Assembly: GCA_019155185.1 (NCBI GenBank)
Contig: CM032808.1
Coordinates: 13,892,607-13,956,606, forward strand
From: Beaufortia kweichowensis
Taxonomy: Eukaryota > Chordata > Actinopteri > Cypriniformes > Gastromyzontidae
Length of the DNA stretch: 64,000 bases
Direction: 5' to 3'
A model generated the notes under the pieces. That model was not told where the DNA came from and made no database searches. It saw only the letters and a list, made by a program, of their open reading frames with translations. Position numbers and translations under genes: made by a program. Below, one piece after another: positions 1-12,480 of the stretch; the first letter of the stretch is position 1, and the number at the start of each line of letters is the position of its first letter.

Positions 1-573
1 ACGTGCTCTCATGCGCTTGCGTGGCGTTTTAAAAGGTGTTGGATTTCTGCTGTGGAAACATAAAGTAAGTTGTTTTACTTTAGAAATCTTTAGTGTGGTA
101 ATGTAATGGCAGTATTGTAGTTTGTGGTCGTGGAGACGGACAGTAAGAAATCACAGGTGCAGGAGCAGGTGCAGGTGTGACGGTGAATGTAAAGCCAAAA
201 TCCTGTTATTTTAAAATGGCAAATGTTTGATGCTTACTCACAATTGCAATTGACCTCGAATTACTATTTTTGTACCTTTCGTTTTATTGACATTTCACTG
301 TTTGTGTTTGTAAAATACTTCAACTCGGTTTAAATGTTGTTTTAGTCTATAAAGTTGAAGTCTGAAAGGTTTCCTCAGTTTCGGGGACAAATGACGTAAG
401 TAGTATGCTGAGATATAAATTTAGCCATCCATCACTTAATAATAATGTTTAATATGTTGTTTATGAATATTATCAAATTCATAATTATGATTGTATTGGT
501 TATATAATACAATAAAGTTATTATTGAGGTTTAATGCAGAACAAAATAAAACAATTGAAACTGTAAATCAGTC

Positions 574-574
<1 letters not shown>

Positions 575-612
<38 letters not shown>
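575..612. repeat. (GATA)n microsatellite
   Basis: About nine uninterrupted GATA units, followed by AT-rich sequence. A much longer GATA array lies at 32058-32185. Confidence 0.95.
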
Positions 613-1589
613 TAGTATAAAATAATATAAATAATACACAAATGACCCATAAAAACATATGTTGATCTTTAAAAGAAACCCTTTGAGGTATTTTGCAGTA
701 GTTTGTGTGTCAGTGCAGCTGCATCAGTCATGTGTTAGCAGCCCATAATATTAAGATTTCCCAATATCCTTTTTTTCAAAGCCCAATTCATTAAAAATCT
801 AGGAATATTGCAAGACGGTTGAAAATGTCACTTTTATTTACTCTTCTCTCTTCATATTTTTCTATTCTGGTGAGTTCAAATAAATGTCACAACTTGCAGT
901 ACGGCTTTTGGGGGAAGCACGTCTTTAGTGGCTCTTTAATGCATCTTAAACATAGACATATGGTCACAGGAGGATATGTCGTTTGGTGTACTTTAAATTT
1001 ACATATCGATTAGAGTGATTAGCACCTTGCATGACTTCAATGCACCATGGCAAACGTCTGTAATTGAACATGTGTGCTGACATTTATTTTATTTGTCTTT
1101 GATTCATCTTTAATAAAACGCTCTCCACGGCTCCAAACACTCTTGACTCGGGCGACCCGGCGCTTCTCTCTGTTTCAGAGTTTTCATATGCACAGTGTCT
1201 ATGAATTTAAACCGCTGTCTTGCGGGAGCTCACCTTTGCGTGGTGGAGATTTCATTTAGCCCGTATGCTGAATAAACCGCCATCACACCCCTCTCTACCT
1301 CTCTCTCTCTGTAGCCACCTGAGACCAGCAAGGATTTTACACGGCCACACAATCATCCAGAGGGAAACCTAAAATGCAGCTGGTTTCAGGGACGATATTG
1401 CCTGCAGTATGGCCGTGACCCGTGATGCAGTGCACAGGCCTTGCCGTGGTTCTGATTGTAGAATAACATTTAGAGGCATTTGCTGGACTTTTAGTATATT
1501 TTTCAATATTACAAATTTCTGATTTAAACCCTGCTATGACCTAAACAGCATTTTAAGAACCTTAGAAATAAGGTCTTAAAGTGATGATT

Positions 1590-1802
1590 TTAAGTGATGG
1601 TTCATCCAAAATTTAAATTCATCATTTATTCACCCTCATGTCATTCCAAGCCTATAAGACTTTCTTTTTTCGGCAAAACACAAAGGAAGTTGTTTTGCGT
1701 TCACACATGTTTTGTGTTCATAGTCATATACATGTTTTGAACAACATGAGGGTAAATACATGATGACAGAATATTCACTTTTGGGTAAATTATTCCTTTA
1801 AT
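1590..1802. mobile_element. Angel-type fold-back MITE, degraded copy
   Basis: The left end reads taagtgatggttcatccaaa and the right end reads ttttgggtaaattattcctt, which are imperfect inverted copies, with TTAA-like bases at both ends. Inside are 'tcatttattcaccctcatgt' and the inverted 'aacatgagggtaaatacatg'. These are the arms of the abundant non-autonomous fold-back element described as Angel in zebrafish. No coding capacity. Family assignment is from memory of the consensus. Confidence 0.75.
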
Positions 1803-3210
1803 AATTTCCATCACTATTCCAGGCCTGAACATCACAGTTTGTATATTTTGTAGGCATCCCAGAATGCATCGCCCTGCTCTCTGGATACTCTGGATGTAAA
1901 TATAATTCATTTATTAACGAATCAGTTGAATGCACCTTAATTTTATATGTCAGTGTTTTAAATAAGTCATAAATGAGATTTCATCTCAGGCTGCTGTCTA
2001 AACAGGCAGATTACTAGGCAGACAACAAGGCAGGTTAACAGATTTTGAAGATTGTCTTAAATTTACTGTAAACAAATGTAGGCAAGATTAATGTGCCTAT
2101 AAAATCAGTTTTAAATTTAAATGCAACCTTTTAAACTGGTTTAAAAACTAATCATAGAGCCAAACAAACAAATCAACCATTAAACAAATAAGAAAAGTAC
2201 ATTTAAAAGTTTTGTTCTCCCGGGTGACGCGTGCCGTGTTTACTGCGGTGAGACAGCGTAACACTTTCGCTAAAACAAAACGCTAATAGAGCTGGATAAT
2301 GCCTTTCTCTGATACCCTTCAACTAAAGAGGGATACACGTCAATTGTAGTGTCGGCCTGTGCTTAGCTCTTATCTACAGCAGCCACTAAACATGGATTTG
2401 GAGAGCTGTTTGAGGAAGGGAGGGGGATCTGCGTTTGCACCCAAACCTCAGTGGGGAATTACAGTAATTTCCCATCTACTGCGAGTGTGTAAGTGTGTGA
2501 GGGTCTTAGCTTTGGGTTCGACTGTGCCGGTATTTGTGTATGTTGGAGATTACCAGCCCTTAAGAGTAATCAAGGCGCGAGCTGGGGTGGGCCGTAGAGA
2601 CCGTAAGACGGAGGTCTTCACGGTGGGATTTGTAAGGCAATTGTGCTGCTGACACGGGAGGACTTAAAGCAACATGCCTGGCTATTCACAACATTCTTTA
2701 TGCGTCCCACAAATCTGGTGTCATTAAGGTTGTCTGTTAGCACAGGGACGGTCGGTCATGAGAGGACAGACTCCAGGTCAGCTGCAGTGTCTTTATTAGA
2801 CTGCCGGCTGCTGTGTTTGAGGTTGGATCATGTGTCTTATGAGAGTAATGATCGAGCCGAAAAAACGATTAAGATCGTTAGGATTAAGGTTTTTTCGCAC
2901 ATTATTTTATATTGTATTTTCACATTGGAACATATTTGTGGCATTATCTTTTTTATGGCTATTTATGTGAAACCAAAACAAGCATACTAATAATGAGAGT
3001 TATTATTATTGTTGTTTTATCTTTTTGCATTATGGTAATGAGAATTTTGGGTTGAGTGGGGTGCTTAATTGTCCATGTACAAAAAATACAAAAAACATTG
3101 TCCTAAAATGAAAAAACCTAATTTCTTTGTACAAACCATTTTTTTGTGAACTGATTATGTTCTTGACATCACAGGAAATTCATCCGGACCATTGGAAAAA
3201 TTTTTTGTCA

Positions 3211-3254
3211 GTAATATATATATATATATATATTGAATATATCGAATATATCCC
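3211..3254. repeat. (TA)n / ATATCGAATAT tract
   Basis: A run of TA units followed by 'tgaatatatcgaatatatc'. A short simple repeat. Confidence 0.7.
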
Positions 3255-4275
3255 GTATTTTCTGTTGACACTCTTTAAACGATTAACCCAATCTGATTGT
3301 TCCCGCAGGAGAGCTTGTTTCTTCATCTTAAGAAGGATCAGTGGTTTAACCTGGTGTGAAAGGTCATGACCTGCGGCTACAAGTCCTCTTCTCCTCTAAC
3401 TGATCACAGCTGTCATTCGTGGACCTTCACGGCGGCCCGTCTCGCAGCGTCACGTACTGTACAGTCCTCTGAATTGCAGAAGATGCAGAATTAGAAACAC
3501 GCTTGATGTTGCAACACCAGTGGAGCTGAAGGTATGCTGATGACAGAACAATTCCCTTTTTGACAGTTTAATTTGCCCCCTTCGCTCTTTTTTTTCGATG
3601 GACAAGAGCAAAAGGAGAGTTAGTGTGGAGCCTTCTGCCCCCTGCACAAAGTGTGTCAAGCGCCGGGCGGCAGAGACGTGACACCCGCCACCCGAAATGC
3701 TCAAAAGAAAATCGAATATATCAAGAGTGGTGATGTCACATAACCTTATATATATTATGATGAAAAAAACGCTATGCTCAAAATAGGCATGACAACTATC
3801 ATGAATCTAATATCGTGAAAAACTAGAAGCGGGCGAGAGAGCTGGAGTTCACAGCTATGATGGAAGGGTAGAATGAAAGACGTCGTGTCAGTGCCGTCCA
3901 GTCGGATCCCTCTGTGGCTCAGAGAAATTTATACAGTGTCCCTTTAAAAAACTAGTGGATGTTTATCGTGTATGAGTGATGCAGTGGTTCTAGATGATTT
4001 ATTAACCCTGTAGAAGAAGCTTGAATGTGGAAGAAATAATAAGACATCTTTCCAAAGTTCCATTAAGGGGAACTTTAGTGCTGTCTATTAATTTAGGGCA
4101 TAGTAACTAACCCTAACCCTAAGTTTTAAAGCGATAACTTAACTAAGGAAATGTTTTTCAGTAGTGTTCCTCAGCTTCTTATTTAAAATAATGAGCTATT
4201 TTTAAACGTGCCAGGTAGTATAATTATTTGTGTCCTATACTTTTTATTAGCTCTTAAGACGATGTTGAATTCCCC

Positions 4276-4316
4276 TTTTGATAAGCATCTGCTAAATAAA
4301 ACAAATGTAAACGCAA
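4276..4316 (+). mobile_element. SINE/LINE 3' tail remnant
   Basis: The sequence 'gataagcatctgctaaataa' followed by 'acaaatgtaaac' is a degraded version of the tail seen much better at 53281 and 57071 ('ggataaaagcgtcagctaaa'). No head of the element was recognised upstream. Confidence 0.45.
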
Positions 4317-4389
4317 GTAGATTTCTAGCCATTTTGGTATGTAGGTAACAGGCAGATAAGTACTGTAGGTATGTAAGTGTTTTTGCTAA

Positions 4390-4670
4390 AATGTGTATTA
4401 TAGTTAATATAGTTACTATAATATAGTTTAAAATATTATAAATAACATCTTATAATACATTTTGATGTATTCCATCTCGGAATTTAACCATGGTTTTACT
4501 ACAAGTAAATCCCAAAACATTTCTATAGTTAAACCATGGTAACTCTAAATTGAGCTTTGTTTTAGCCATGGTATTTGTAGTAAAACTGCAGATATACAAA
4601 TGGTAATCAATTGAAAAAACATGGTTATTAGTAAAAGTATAAACATGGTTTGTTTTTGTAAGGGAGATTT
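4390..4670. mobile_element. ACCATGGT-rich palindromic MITE
   Basis: Repeated blocks in both orientations: 'taaccatggttttactacaa', 'agttaaaccatggtaa', 'agccatggtatttgtagtaa' and 'aacatggttatta'. The element is built of short inverted repeats and has no reading frame. Related copies lie at 18485-18670 and 23370-23490. The exact ends are uncertain. Confidence 0.6.
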
Positions 4671-7600
4671 ATATGGCCATCATGAATCTGTATTTTTTGC
4701 ATTCACTTTATTCAAAACTTAGCAAAGCTTGTTAAACTTATTGGCAAATCAGAATTTCTGTGGAAAAGTGTTTGTGAATATTGGTTTAAAACGCTAATGC
4801 ATTTACTAAAACAGTTTATGAATCATTGTAGATGATAATAGGGTTACGTTTTGAATTCTGTTGGGCTTCTTTTTCGAACACCCCTTCGCCTATTTCGTTA
4901 TTTGAGTTTGACATCACCAGCGTCCCTAGAAGGCAAATGTGGAGAGCAGCAGATGTACGGCTGATGTAATTCATCACGCTCTTTTGTCATCTCCTTCCCT
5001 CCCCCTCGCTCCTCGGCTCTGGGTTAATTAGACCGGCGAATGTGCGTTCAGGTTATCCGGGAACACTTTCCCCTCTGACATTTACTCACTCTCCAGCCTG
5101 AGGAGCATGTTTGATACGGGGCCCGTCTCCTCCGACCGGCCCCTTGTTTGCCAGGCCTGTGGTGCACTTGAATCTAATTGAACCTCATGAATTGAACAGA
5201 GGTGTCAACACGTCGAGATCTGGGGTCAACTGCTCGGGTGTGACTTTATCACACATAAGCAGAGAGGAGAGCAAAAAGTGCAAGCTAATCAATCTCAGGC
5301 CTGCTGGTAGATGGACAGAGAAAGGGAAACGATGAGAGGAATAAAAAGAAAGAAAATAATTTTATAAAGCAAATAGATGAAATAGGAACTCAAGGATAAA
5401 GCAGTTGTTCGATATGTTACACGTCACATTAACGTATATCATTTTACTCTGTGTTTACAAAATTCTCTTTCTTAAATGTCCCTGGTCTTATTGTGTAAGA
5501 TTCATCAGTGCATTTTATTGAACTAACGGAAATAGTATTTGTACATGTGCACATGTCTGCAAAACTGTTTGGCTATTAATATTACCAGTAGTCTGTGTGA
5601 ATTAGGTGATTAAATGAAACAAATTTTTCATATGAATAATTAATAATCTGCACAGATGCATCATGCACAATAAACATTTGTTTTGTTTTTTTGTTTTTTA
5701 AGAAAATAAAATACTTTATATTCAGTTTGCAACTGAATTCTACATTACCGCATACAAATACTGTAGTATACTTTAGTGTAGTTTAGTGTTGTAACCATAG
5801 TAAAATACCTATATAGTGTTTTTAATCTTACCATGCTACATTTTTAAAGTACACTGCAGTATTTACTACAGTTTATATATTCACTATTATTAAAACTATA
5901 TAATATTGTAGTGAAAAAAGTGTAGTATATTAGACAGTGTACAGTATTACAATTTACTATAGAATTCATTTTTATACTAAATTAAACTAAATTAATATCT
6001 ATAATATATCTTGGCATTTTTTTTAGATAATTGAATATAGTTCTTCTTTACTGGTGGGTTGTAACTTAAAACAATGTTGCTGGTCACTACAAGTTTCTTG
6101 ATCTGTGTTGTCTTTCCACTTGATGTCCAAACAGGACTTGAAACCAGTTGAGAACCACTATGTTAATATATTCAAGACACATGTGACTTTTGCACACAGA
6201 GTCAATGTTTAGTAGTTGCTTCCACCCCAGTGTGGTGTGTGGGGCACGGCTCCTCTCCCTCATCCTTCGGCCTTTTGCATCCCGACTGTCAGTGCACGAC
6301 CCCGACATCGATAGAAAAATGACGTAAGAGAGCGAGATATTCTTTCTCTCCTTCTCTTTTAGTGTGGCGTCTCGTTTTTCTGGCAGCTAGCCTCTCCTGT
6401 CATTTCTGAGTTCAGTGTCTGCTGAGAGGAAAAGGGAAAAAAACGATGCTTTGGCCCATTGTACTTGCTCTTTTGACCCCCATGTTGTCCATGAGCAGTG
6501 AAGGAGAACTTCTGACAAGCGATGTCAGTAGTGACAGCCGATCTGGTCTGCTTGAACGGGGACGTAGAGCAGCAGAATTTGATTTCGGGGCCATTTTTTC
6601 AAGCCGCCCGCGTGCAGGGCCACACCTGCCTGGGGGGCCTGCGCTGACAGAGAAACGCGTGTGCGTGCGCTTGCCGGGTGCTTATGCTAAACAGACGCAA
6701 AGAAGCCACCTGCTCTCCTCTGACGTAATAATAGCCTGAATCCAACTGTGTGTCTGGCATCACATTTATTTTATGCTTTTAACACCTTTAGAACTGATGC
6801 TGTATGTTGAGTAATCTAGAAAATACATTCAATTATAATATACAATGTTTCACCATCCCTCTACAGTAGTTACAGTATTTATCACTTAATAAATTATGAT
6901 CTTTAGATTTAGATTTATGTTTGTGGATTAGATTTAATGTGCAAAACATGCTGGTAGTGTTTAAGGCAAAATATTGCTGGATGTGAATGTAAAACAAGGA
7001 AATTGGGTCCGTGGTCTGTTTAGCAAACAAACATTTGTTTGGGTTGCAACAACATCGGACTGGTCACTGGTTTTCGCTCTGTAGATTTTGGCACCCCATG
7101 TAAAATGAGTTTATGTGACAGGATTTTAATGTGATCGAGGGATAGCGAGAGAGAAGGAGGTTGGTCACAGCGAGTGGTTACACAGGCAGGCACGGGTAGA
7201 GGGATTGTGACAACCCCCTACTAGATATTTCTTACACGTGAAGCCAGCAAACGCACAGCGAACAGTTCCCTTAATCCCTGAATGACTTTACTTCTGTCTA
7301 GTTTACTCTTGAAGATGAACTTAACTGACTATATTTGCCACCAATAGATCCAGCCACCATTTACAGCAACAATTCTTAGTGAAACATGACATTTGGAAAT
7401 TCATTTCCTATTGTTTTTTTCGTTAGCATAAAATAAAAACCTTTTTCATGATTTTGTGGGTGACTGCACATTAAAAGAGCCCAGTAAAAGCCAAGCTGTC
7501 TCACTCGCTCACTCTCTCGTCCTCTTTCCCCTTGCCTTGTCCGTGGAAAGCTGACCCTGTGTGCCGTGGTCTTTGTGCCGTATTAAAAGGTCACCGTTGC

Positions 7601-8399
7601 TGGCAGCTCTTAGCACTTGGCAGGACTCTGTGGGCTTCGGTCGAGCTGTGAAAACCAGTCTGTCATAATTCCTCCACACAACCCCAGCACTTCATGTGGA
7701 AAGGGCCTGTCACGAAATATGAGCTGCCCTGCTCTTTGTTTCACTTTTTTTCTTTTTTACAAAGAATCACATTTCTTTTTTCCTCTTCAGTCTTGCAGTC
7801 AGATGACCCAGGGTGATAGGGGAATTTGAGGTAAAGGATGTGGATGTGTGTTAGATTGCATTTTGTCTTCATTTGAATATGTATAATTCAAAACGGCACT
7901 TAATCTGTGTTATTAATATAAGGATAGTATGTCTTAGATCCTGTAATTATAGTTTAATTTCTTAACTAGTGATTTTTAAATGGTTATGTGGTGTGCGAAA
8001 TTATTGGGTTTTTACATGTTAAGCTGCATGCATAATAGTTAAGAAAGGATGAGCGAAATGGTGTTTACAATAGTTTTAGATTAAGTCCATTTTTGTCAAT
8101 TACACTTTATACAAGCCAAGTCATTAATGGTCATGTATATAGTATGAGTATAATGGAAAACTTTCTTGTTGACTATAGAAAACAGCACCGCTAGTTACAT
8201 AACATTTACATAAGTAAAGTAATTTTACAAATGTAAATATTGCACATTAATGTATGTATCCGATTCCTACAGCAATATTCAGTAACAAACCACATAATGT
8301 AGAGATAAAGACTTCTTTTCTAAACCTCAACTTTTTAGCATAACTTTCATGTTATCATGAAAATAAATTGGATGTGACCTGTTCTGATCTTTCTGTCAC
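4671..8399. other. Non-coding, part of the ebf3 3' gene desert
   Basis: Holds a palindromic TACTGTAGTA-type MITE (5741-5965). The rest is unique-looking DNA. A 97-codon frame at 6446-6739 has a hydrophobic start (see findings) but no known relative. No other gene is supported. Confidence 0.45.
5741..5965. mobile_element. TACTGTAGTA-type palindromic MITE
   Basis: Contains 'caaatactgtagtatacttt', 'gttgtaaccatagtaaaata', 'actgcagtatttactacagt' and 'gtgtagtatattagacagtg' in alternating orientations. It has the look of a fold-back MITE with no coding content. Ends are approximate. Confidence 0.5.
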
Positions 8400-9059
8400 T
8401 TAATTTGTGCTTTACCAAAGCGCAGAGAACATAGCGGAGGAACGTGTGTGTGTCTGTGGTGTCATTTATCTTTCCTTCTCACACCTCGGCTCCGTCACTT
8501 TCTCCACGCCGCCCCCTTTTCCAGCCCTTCCCGTCGCTTCATTTGCACTTACTGTACATTTCTGAATTTCGTCGTCAGCCTGTCTTTACCTCTGACTTTC
8601 TCTATCTCTATTGCTTTCTCTCTCTCTGTCACCTTCTCGCATACTACATTAAACCAGGTGCCACGTCATTAAACACCGCTCCTCTCCGTTTGTGGAAAAC
8701 GTGACCCCCATTTCCCTCATTTTTCGCTCCGCGAAAGAGGTGCCAGCAGAGTAATTAACTGCCGTCACGTCGGTGCGCGCACACTTCCTGTCAGCGTTTC
8801 GTCCTAACAGGGTCTCTCTCCTCATGCTAATGATGTCATTCAGGAAGAGAAGAGTGCTATAGTAACCCGCTAAGAGTTTACAACGTGTCACGTCTCGTAA
8901 GTAGAAACAGTTCATCTCGATGCCAACACGTTTGGCTGTTTAACATACTAATACGCACCCTACGAAGTGACGTTATTAAAAATGATCTCTTTTTTTTAGA
9001 TCCACATGCCACTCTGGAAAAACATGACAATCGCTTCATCGGCTTGTGCCTGTTGACGG

Positions 9060-9700
9060 CGCGGCCCGTTTAATCGTGAGGCTGGTAGCTGATTTGATTC
9101 AATTTTGCTCCGGCTGTAGTTCTTTGACTGCGAGAAGGGAGCGACAGAAGGATTGCTCTTCGCCGTATACATGCTAACCTAATTGCGTCTCAAATGTGCA
9201 ATTCATTCCTCATAGCCATGGGCTTTTCATTTCAGAGGCCTGGAAGAGGAACCGGAGCAGTTTATATGTAAACCGAAGTCCTCGGCTTTATAAAGTGAAT
9301 TTCAGCAGCAAATAATACACTCCATCTCAAAAGTGAGGAGGGTAATAGGAAATTGATTGTGACAATGCAATATTAGAGAGCCATCTCCATAATATTTTAT
9401 TTATCATAGTTTCCACCTTTTATTGTCAGGAGACCACGGTTTCATCTCGCACCGCAAACTGAAGTCTGCAGAGATTTTGACCTCAATATTCTCACTTAAA
9501 TGAACATACTGTGTTAGGAAGTACATTTCTTTCCAAGCCAGTAAAGTCATGCATAAAACACAATTCATTTAAAGCATCTAAATGTTTTCAAATTATGGCT
9601 AGTAATTTTTGCCACTGTCTGATACTCCAGGGAGGCCTTTTGAAATGAACCTATAATTCAATTTAAGGACTGTGTATTTCCCTCTTTTATGGTGAAAGTA
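9060..9700. promoter_or_regulatory. Candidate conserved non-coding element
   Basis: Non-repetitive sequence dense in TF-like cores: 'gcctaattgcgt'-type and 'ggaaattgattgtgacaatg' (PBX/SOX-like), 'tttatttatcatagtttcca', and CAATAAT/ATTGT cores. It has no long reading frame and no repeat. Such islands in a desert beside a developmental regulator are often enhancers. This is inference from composition only. Confidence 0.3.
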
Positions 9701-10364
9701 ATTTTCAGGCGCATCAAATTCTTGCGATGCAAGTGATAAGTGTCGTTCGAAAGATTATGAAAATTTATTAAATTCTCAGGATAAACAACAACATTTCCAT
9801 CATTTCCAGCGTGTGTGTTTAACACGTAATCTTCACATAAAATATTGTAAGAATGTTGCTTTTTGCTTGTTTAATACAAGAGTTCAGGTGGTTTTATGGA
9901 TGTTTATAGATGTTGGGTTTGTACAGGCCCGGTTGTCATACTTTTCACTTGAATAATTTACAGAGTAGGTTTGTGTTTTTACATTATAATATTAACAACA
10001 AAATGCTTTTCGATAATTTCTATCACTTCATTAAACACACACTAAACCACTTTTAGGCATTTTGTCACAAACCCTTATGTGTGTGTTTAATGGAAATTAT
10101 TTAAACGGTTATGTGATACAAAACCATTCATAAACAGAATAATTATATTGTTAAATACAATATACAAATAAAAACAATATATAATAGTGATAATTTGTGA
10201 GATAAACTGTAAACATGTTATAGCCGGTCTAACCTGACAGTAAAATAATAGCTTGTCCTCAGAACACAATTCAGACTTGAAGTAAAATATACTTTTATTT
10301 TGTTGTTCATCATTTATCATTTATCAAATAATCATTTATATTAATTAAATGATTTATGATGTAC

Positions 10365-10368
<4 letters not shown>

Positions 10369-10449
<81 letters not shown>

Positions 10450-10464
10450 TCTCTCCCTCCCTCT
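10369..10464. repeat. (CT)n microsatellite
   Basis: About 95 nt of CT with a few CCCT interruptions toward the right. The Ser-Leu and Glu-Arg open frames it creates on either strand are artefacts of the repeat. Confidence 0.95.
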
Positions 10465-12392
10465 TCTGTTCTGTTTGTTGTGATAAATTGTGCCATGTCT
10501 CGACCAGATGTTTCATGCACATAATGGTATTGTCTCAGAATCACTCACCGTCTCGTAATTGTTCTGAATACACAGTAATGTAAGAAATATTGTGACATAT
10601 GGTATGTTTTTAGAGGACATCATTTGTTTTTCAATGTATAATTTGTGTCTGTGATGTGGGGGATAAATCCCTCACAAACACAATTACAGTTACACTAAAT
10701 CACACATGCACATATTTAAAGAGCTTACTCTTATAACAAGTTTTCCTTAGCTCTCTATACATTTATATTATATGTCAGTCATACAAATAGCTACCATAAC
10801 GAAGTAGTTGACATATATAGTTAATAGTCCCTGATAGCTTTATTAAATGGTAGCTTTGTGCATGTGTCACGTAGCCAGATCCTGTTAGAGAGAACGATCT
10901 CAGCACAATAAAAAGTGCCGTTTTCACGGCGTCTGCTTTTCCATCCACCATTCTCCTGTCTCGTTCTTTTCCTCCTTCAACAGCAAGCCACTTTCCAAGC
11001 CTTTTCCACTTCTATTCCTTCAGCAAAAACTCCCCGTATGTCCGCGGTTATTGATGTCGAAAGTGTAAATCACGTTTTCCTATTTTGTCATTCCAGTCAT
11101 TTTAGTCACTAAAGGATTACTTCAAGTGACTGAACTTGGCTGTTATCTGTTGGAGTCAGCGGCCAGGTCATCTCAGGGGAGAGGAGAACAGGTCCCACCG
11201 CTGCGACCCGATCACCATTCAGGCCCTTGGATCCAGCTCGCTAGTCATTTCTGACTGATGTGTGCCGGCTGTCACCGCTACAGCACTTAACAACAACAAT
11301 GCCATCCGACTCTGAAAGGAAAAGAGAGTGAGTAAGATTAAAATGGACAGGGTGGAACATCCCCTTATACAAAATTTATAAAGTTTTGAGGGTTGTTAGG
11401 TTTTAAAGCACCAGATTAGACCTGATCTACCTTTGGTGTCACTGTGAATTAGAGCTTTTAATTCTGTGCTGCAGGATACAAAGCCAGAAAGAGACAGAGA
11501 GAGAGATGGATTGTCATCCACTGTATCAATGTGTCACCTCTCACTAAAACAAAAAGCAGAAACAAAGGCTTGATTTTAGCGTGTTCGATATCCCCAAAGC
11601 CCTGGCGAACAGAGGAACGAGCTAAATTATTTAAAGAGTATTAATTCTCACGTAGTTGGAGTTGTAAATGCAGGGCTTTTCCTTTGTGTTTGCATGTATT
11701 GATTTTTTGTTTGGCCCCAAAAAGTATTTGGACACTTAAGCCACATTTAAAAATGCATGAATTTGATTGTGTTCGGATAGAAGTGGCTCCTGCAAACAAA
11801 TGATGCAAGAGCTTTTCCCGTAACTAACTTCAGCTCACTGAGCTATTTTTGCAATTACTTTTAACTTAGTGGTCCTAACGTGATTTTTTTTCACTTTGGG
11901 TCCATTGAAGTTCACCAGGTAAAACAGGTTTAGTAAAATACTGTAGAAGTGTGATGTCTGCAGTTTTTTATTATTTAAAAAAACAGTTTAAATTTGATTC
12001 AGTTGCACACAAAACAAAATAATACAACAAATAATACAACGTACCAACTAAAAGTCGGAGACGCCAAAACATCTATGTTTTATTTTTGTACTGGCAAGTC
12101 ACAAGATAAGAAATGAAGAATCAACTCTCTTTAGGAAACTTGGCCAAATAAATTGCAAAGTCATTACTAATATTTACAGTGTTGGTTAATTTTATATTAT
12201 AAACAAAATCATTGTGAATATTTCTTATATATTTAATATATTTTCATTTTACTTTCATGGAAAACCATCTGGTTTGATATTTTGTTCTAGTTGTCAATGA
12301 GTTTTTAGACCATTTTGGCAGATTTTTGGCCTTTAATAAACATATCTTCTGATTGATGGAGAGCATCAAGACCCGTAACATGACATGTTAAT

Positions 12393-12480
12393 ATTTATTT
12401 ATTGTAAAGCTGCTTTACAACAGTGCAAAATTGTAAAAAATAACTATTAAATTAAATTTAAATTGAATAAAAATTAAATG
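12393..12480 (+). mobile_element. LINE/SINE tail remnant (GTAAAGCTGCTTTACAACAGT type)
   Basis: 'attgtaaagctgctttacaa' followed by 'cagtgcaaaattgtaaaa' and an AT-rich tail resembles the 3' end of a common fish retroposon. A close relative is at 51500-51575 ('atgtaaagctactttacatc', 'agtgcaaaactgtgaaaa'). Confidence 0.5.

Larger units (their letters stand above)
1..4270. other. Non-coding, part of the ebf3 3' gene desert
   Basis: No supported gene. It holds a GATA microsatellite (575-612), an Angel-like fold-back element (1590-1802), a short AT repeat (3211-3254) and unremarkable AT-rich DNA. Reading frames here are short (up to about 115 codons) and match nothing I recognise. Confidence 0.5.
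8400..12390. other. Non-coding, with candidate regulatory islands
   Basis: Contains the conserved-looking island at 9060-9700 and a long CT repeat at 10369-10464. Around 10900-11300 the sequence is of mixed composition with no recognisable gene. Short frames at 8444-8915 overlap on both strands and are not convincing. Confidence 0.45.

Noticed and set aside
4108..4124. Telomere-like CCCTAACCCTAA
   Set aside because: Only about two and a half units; too short for an interstitial telomere array and likely part of ordinary repeat sequence.
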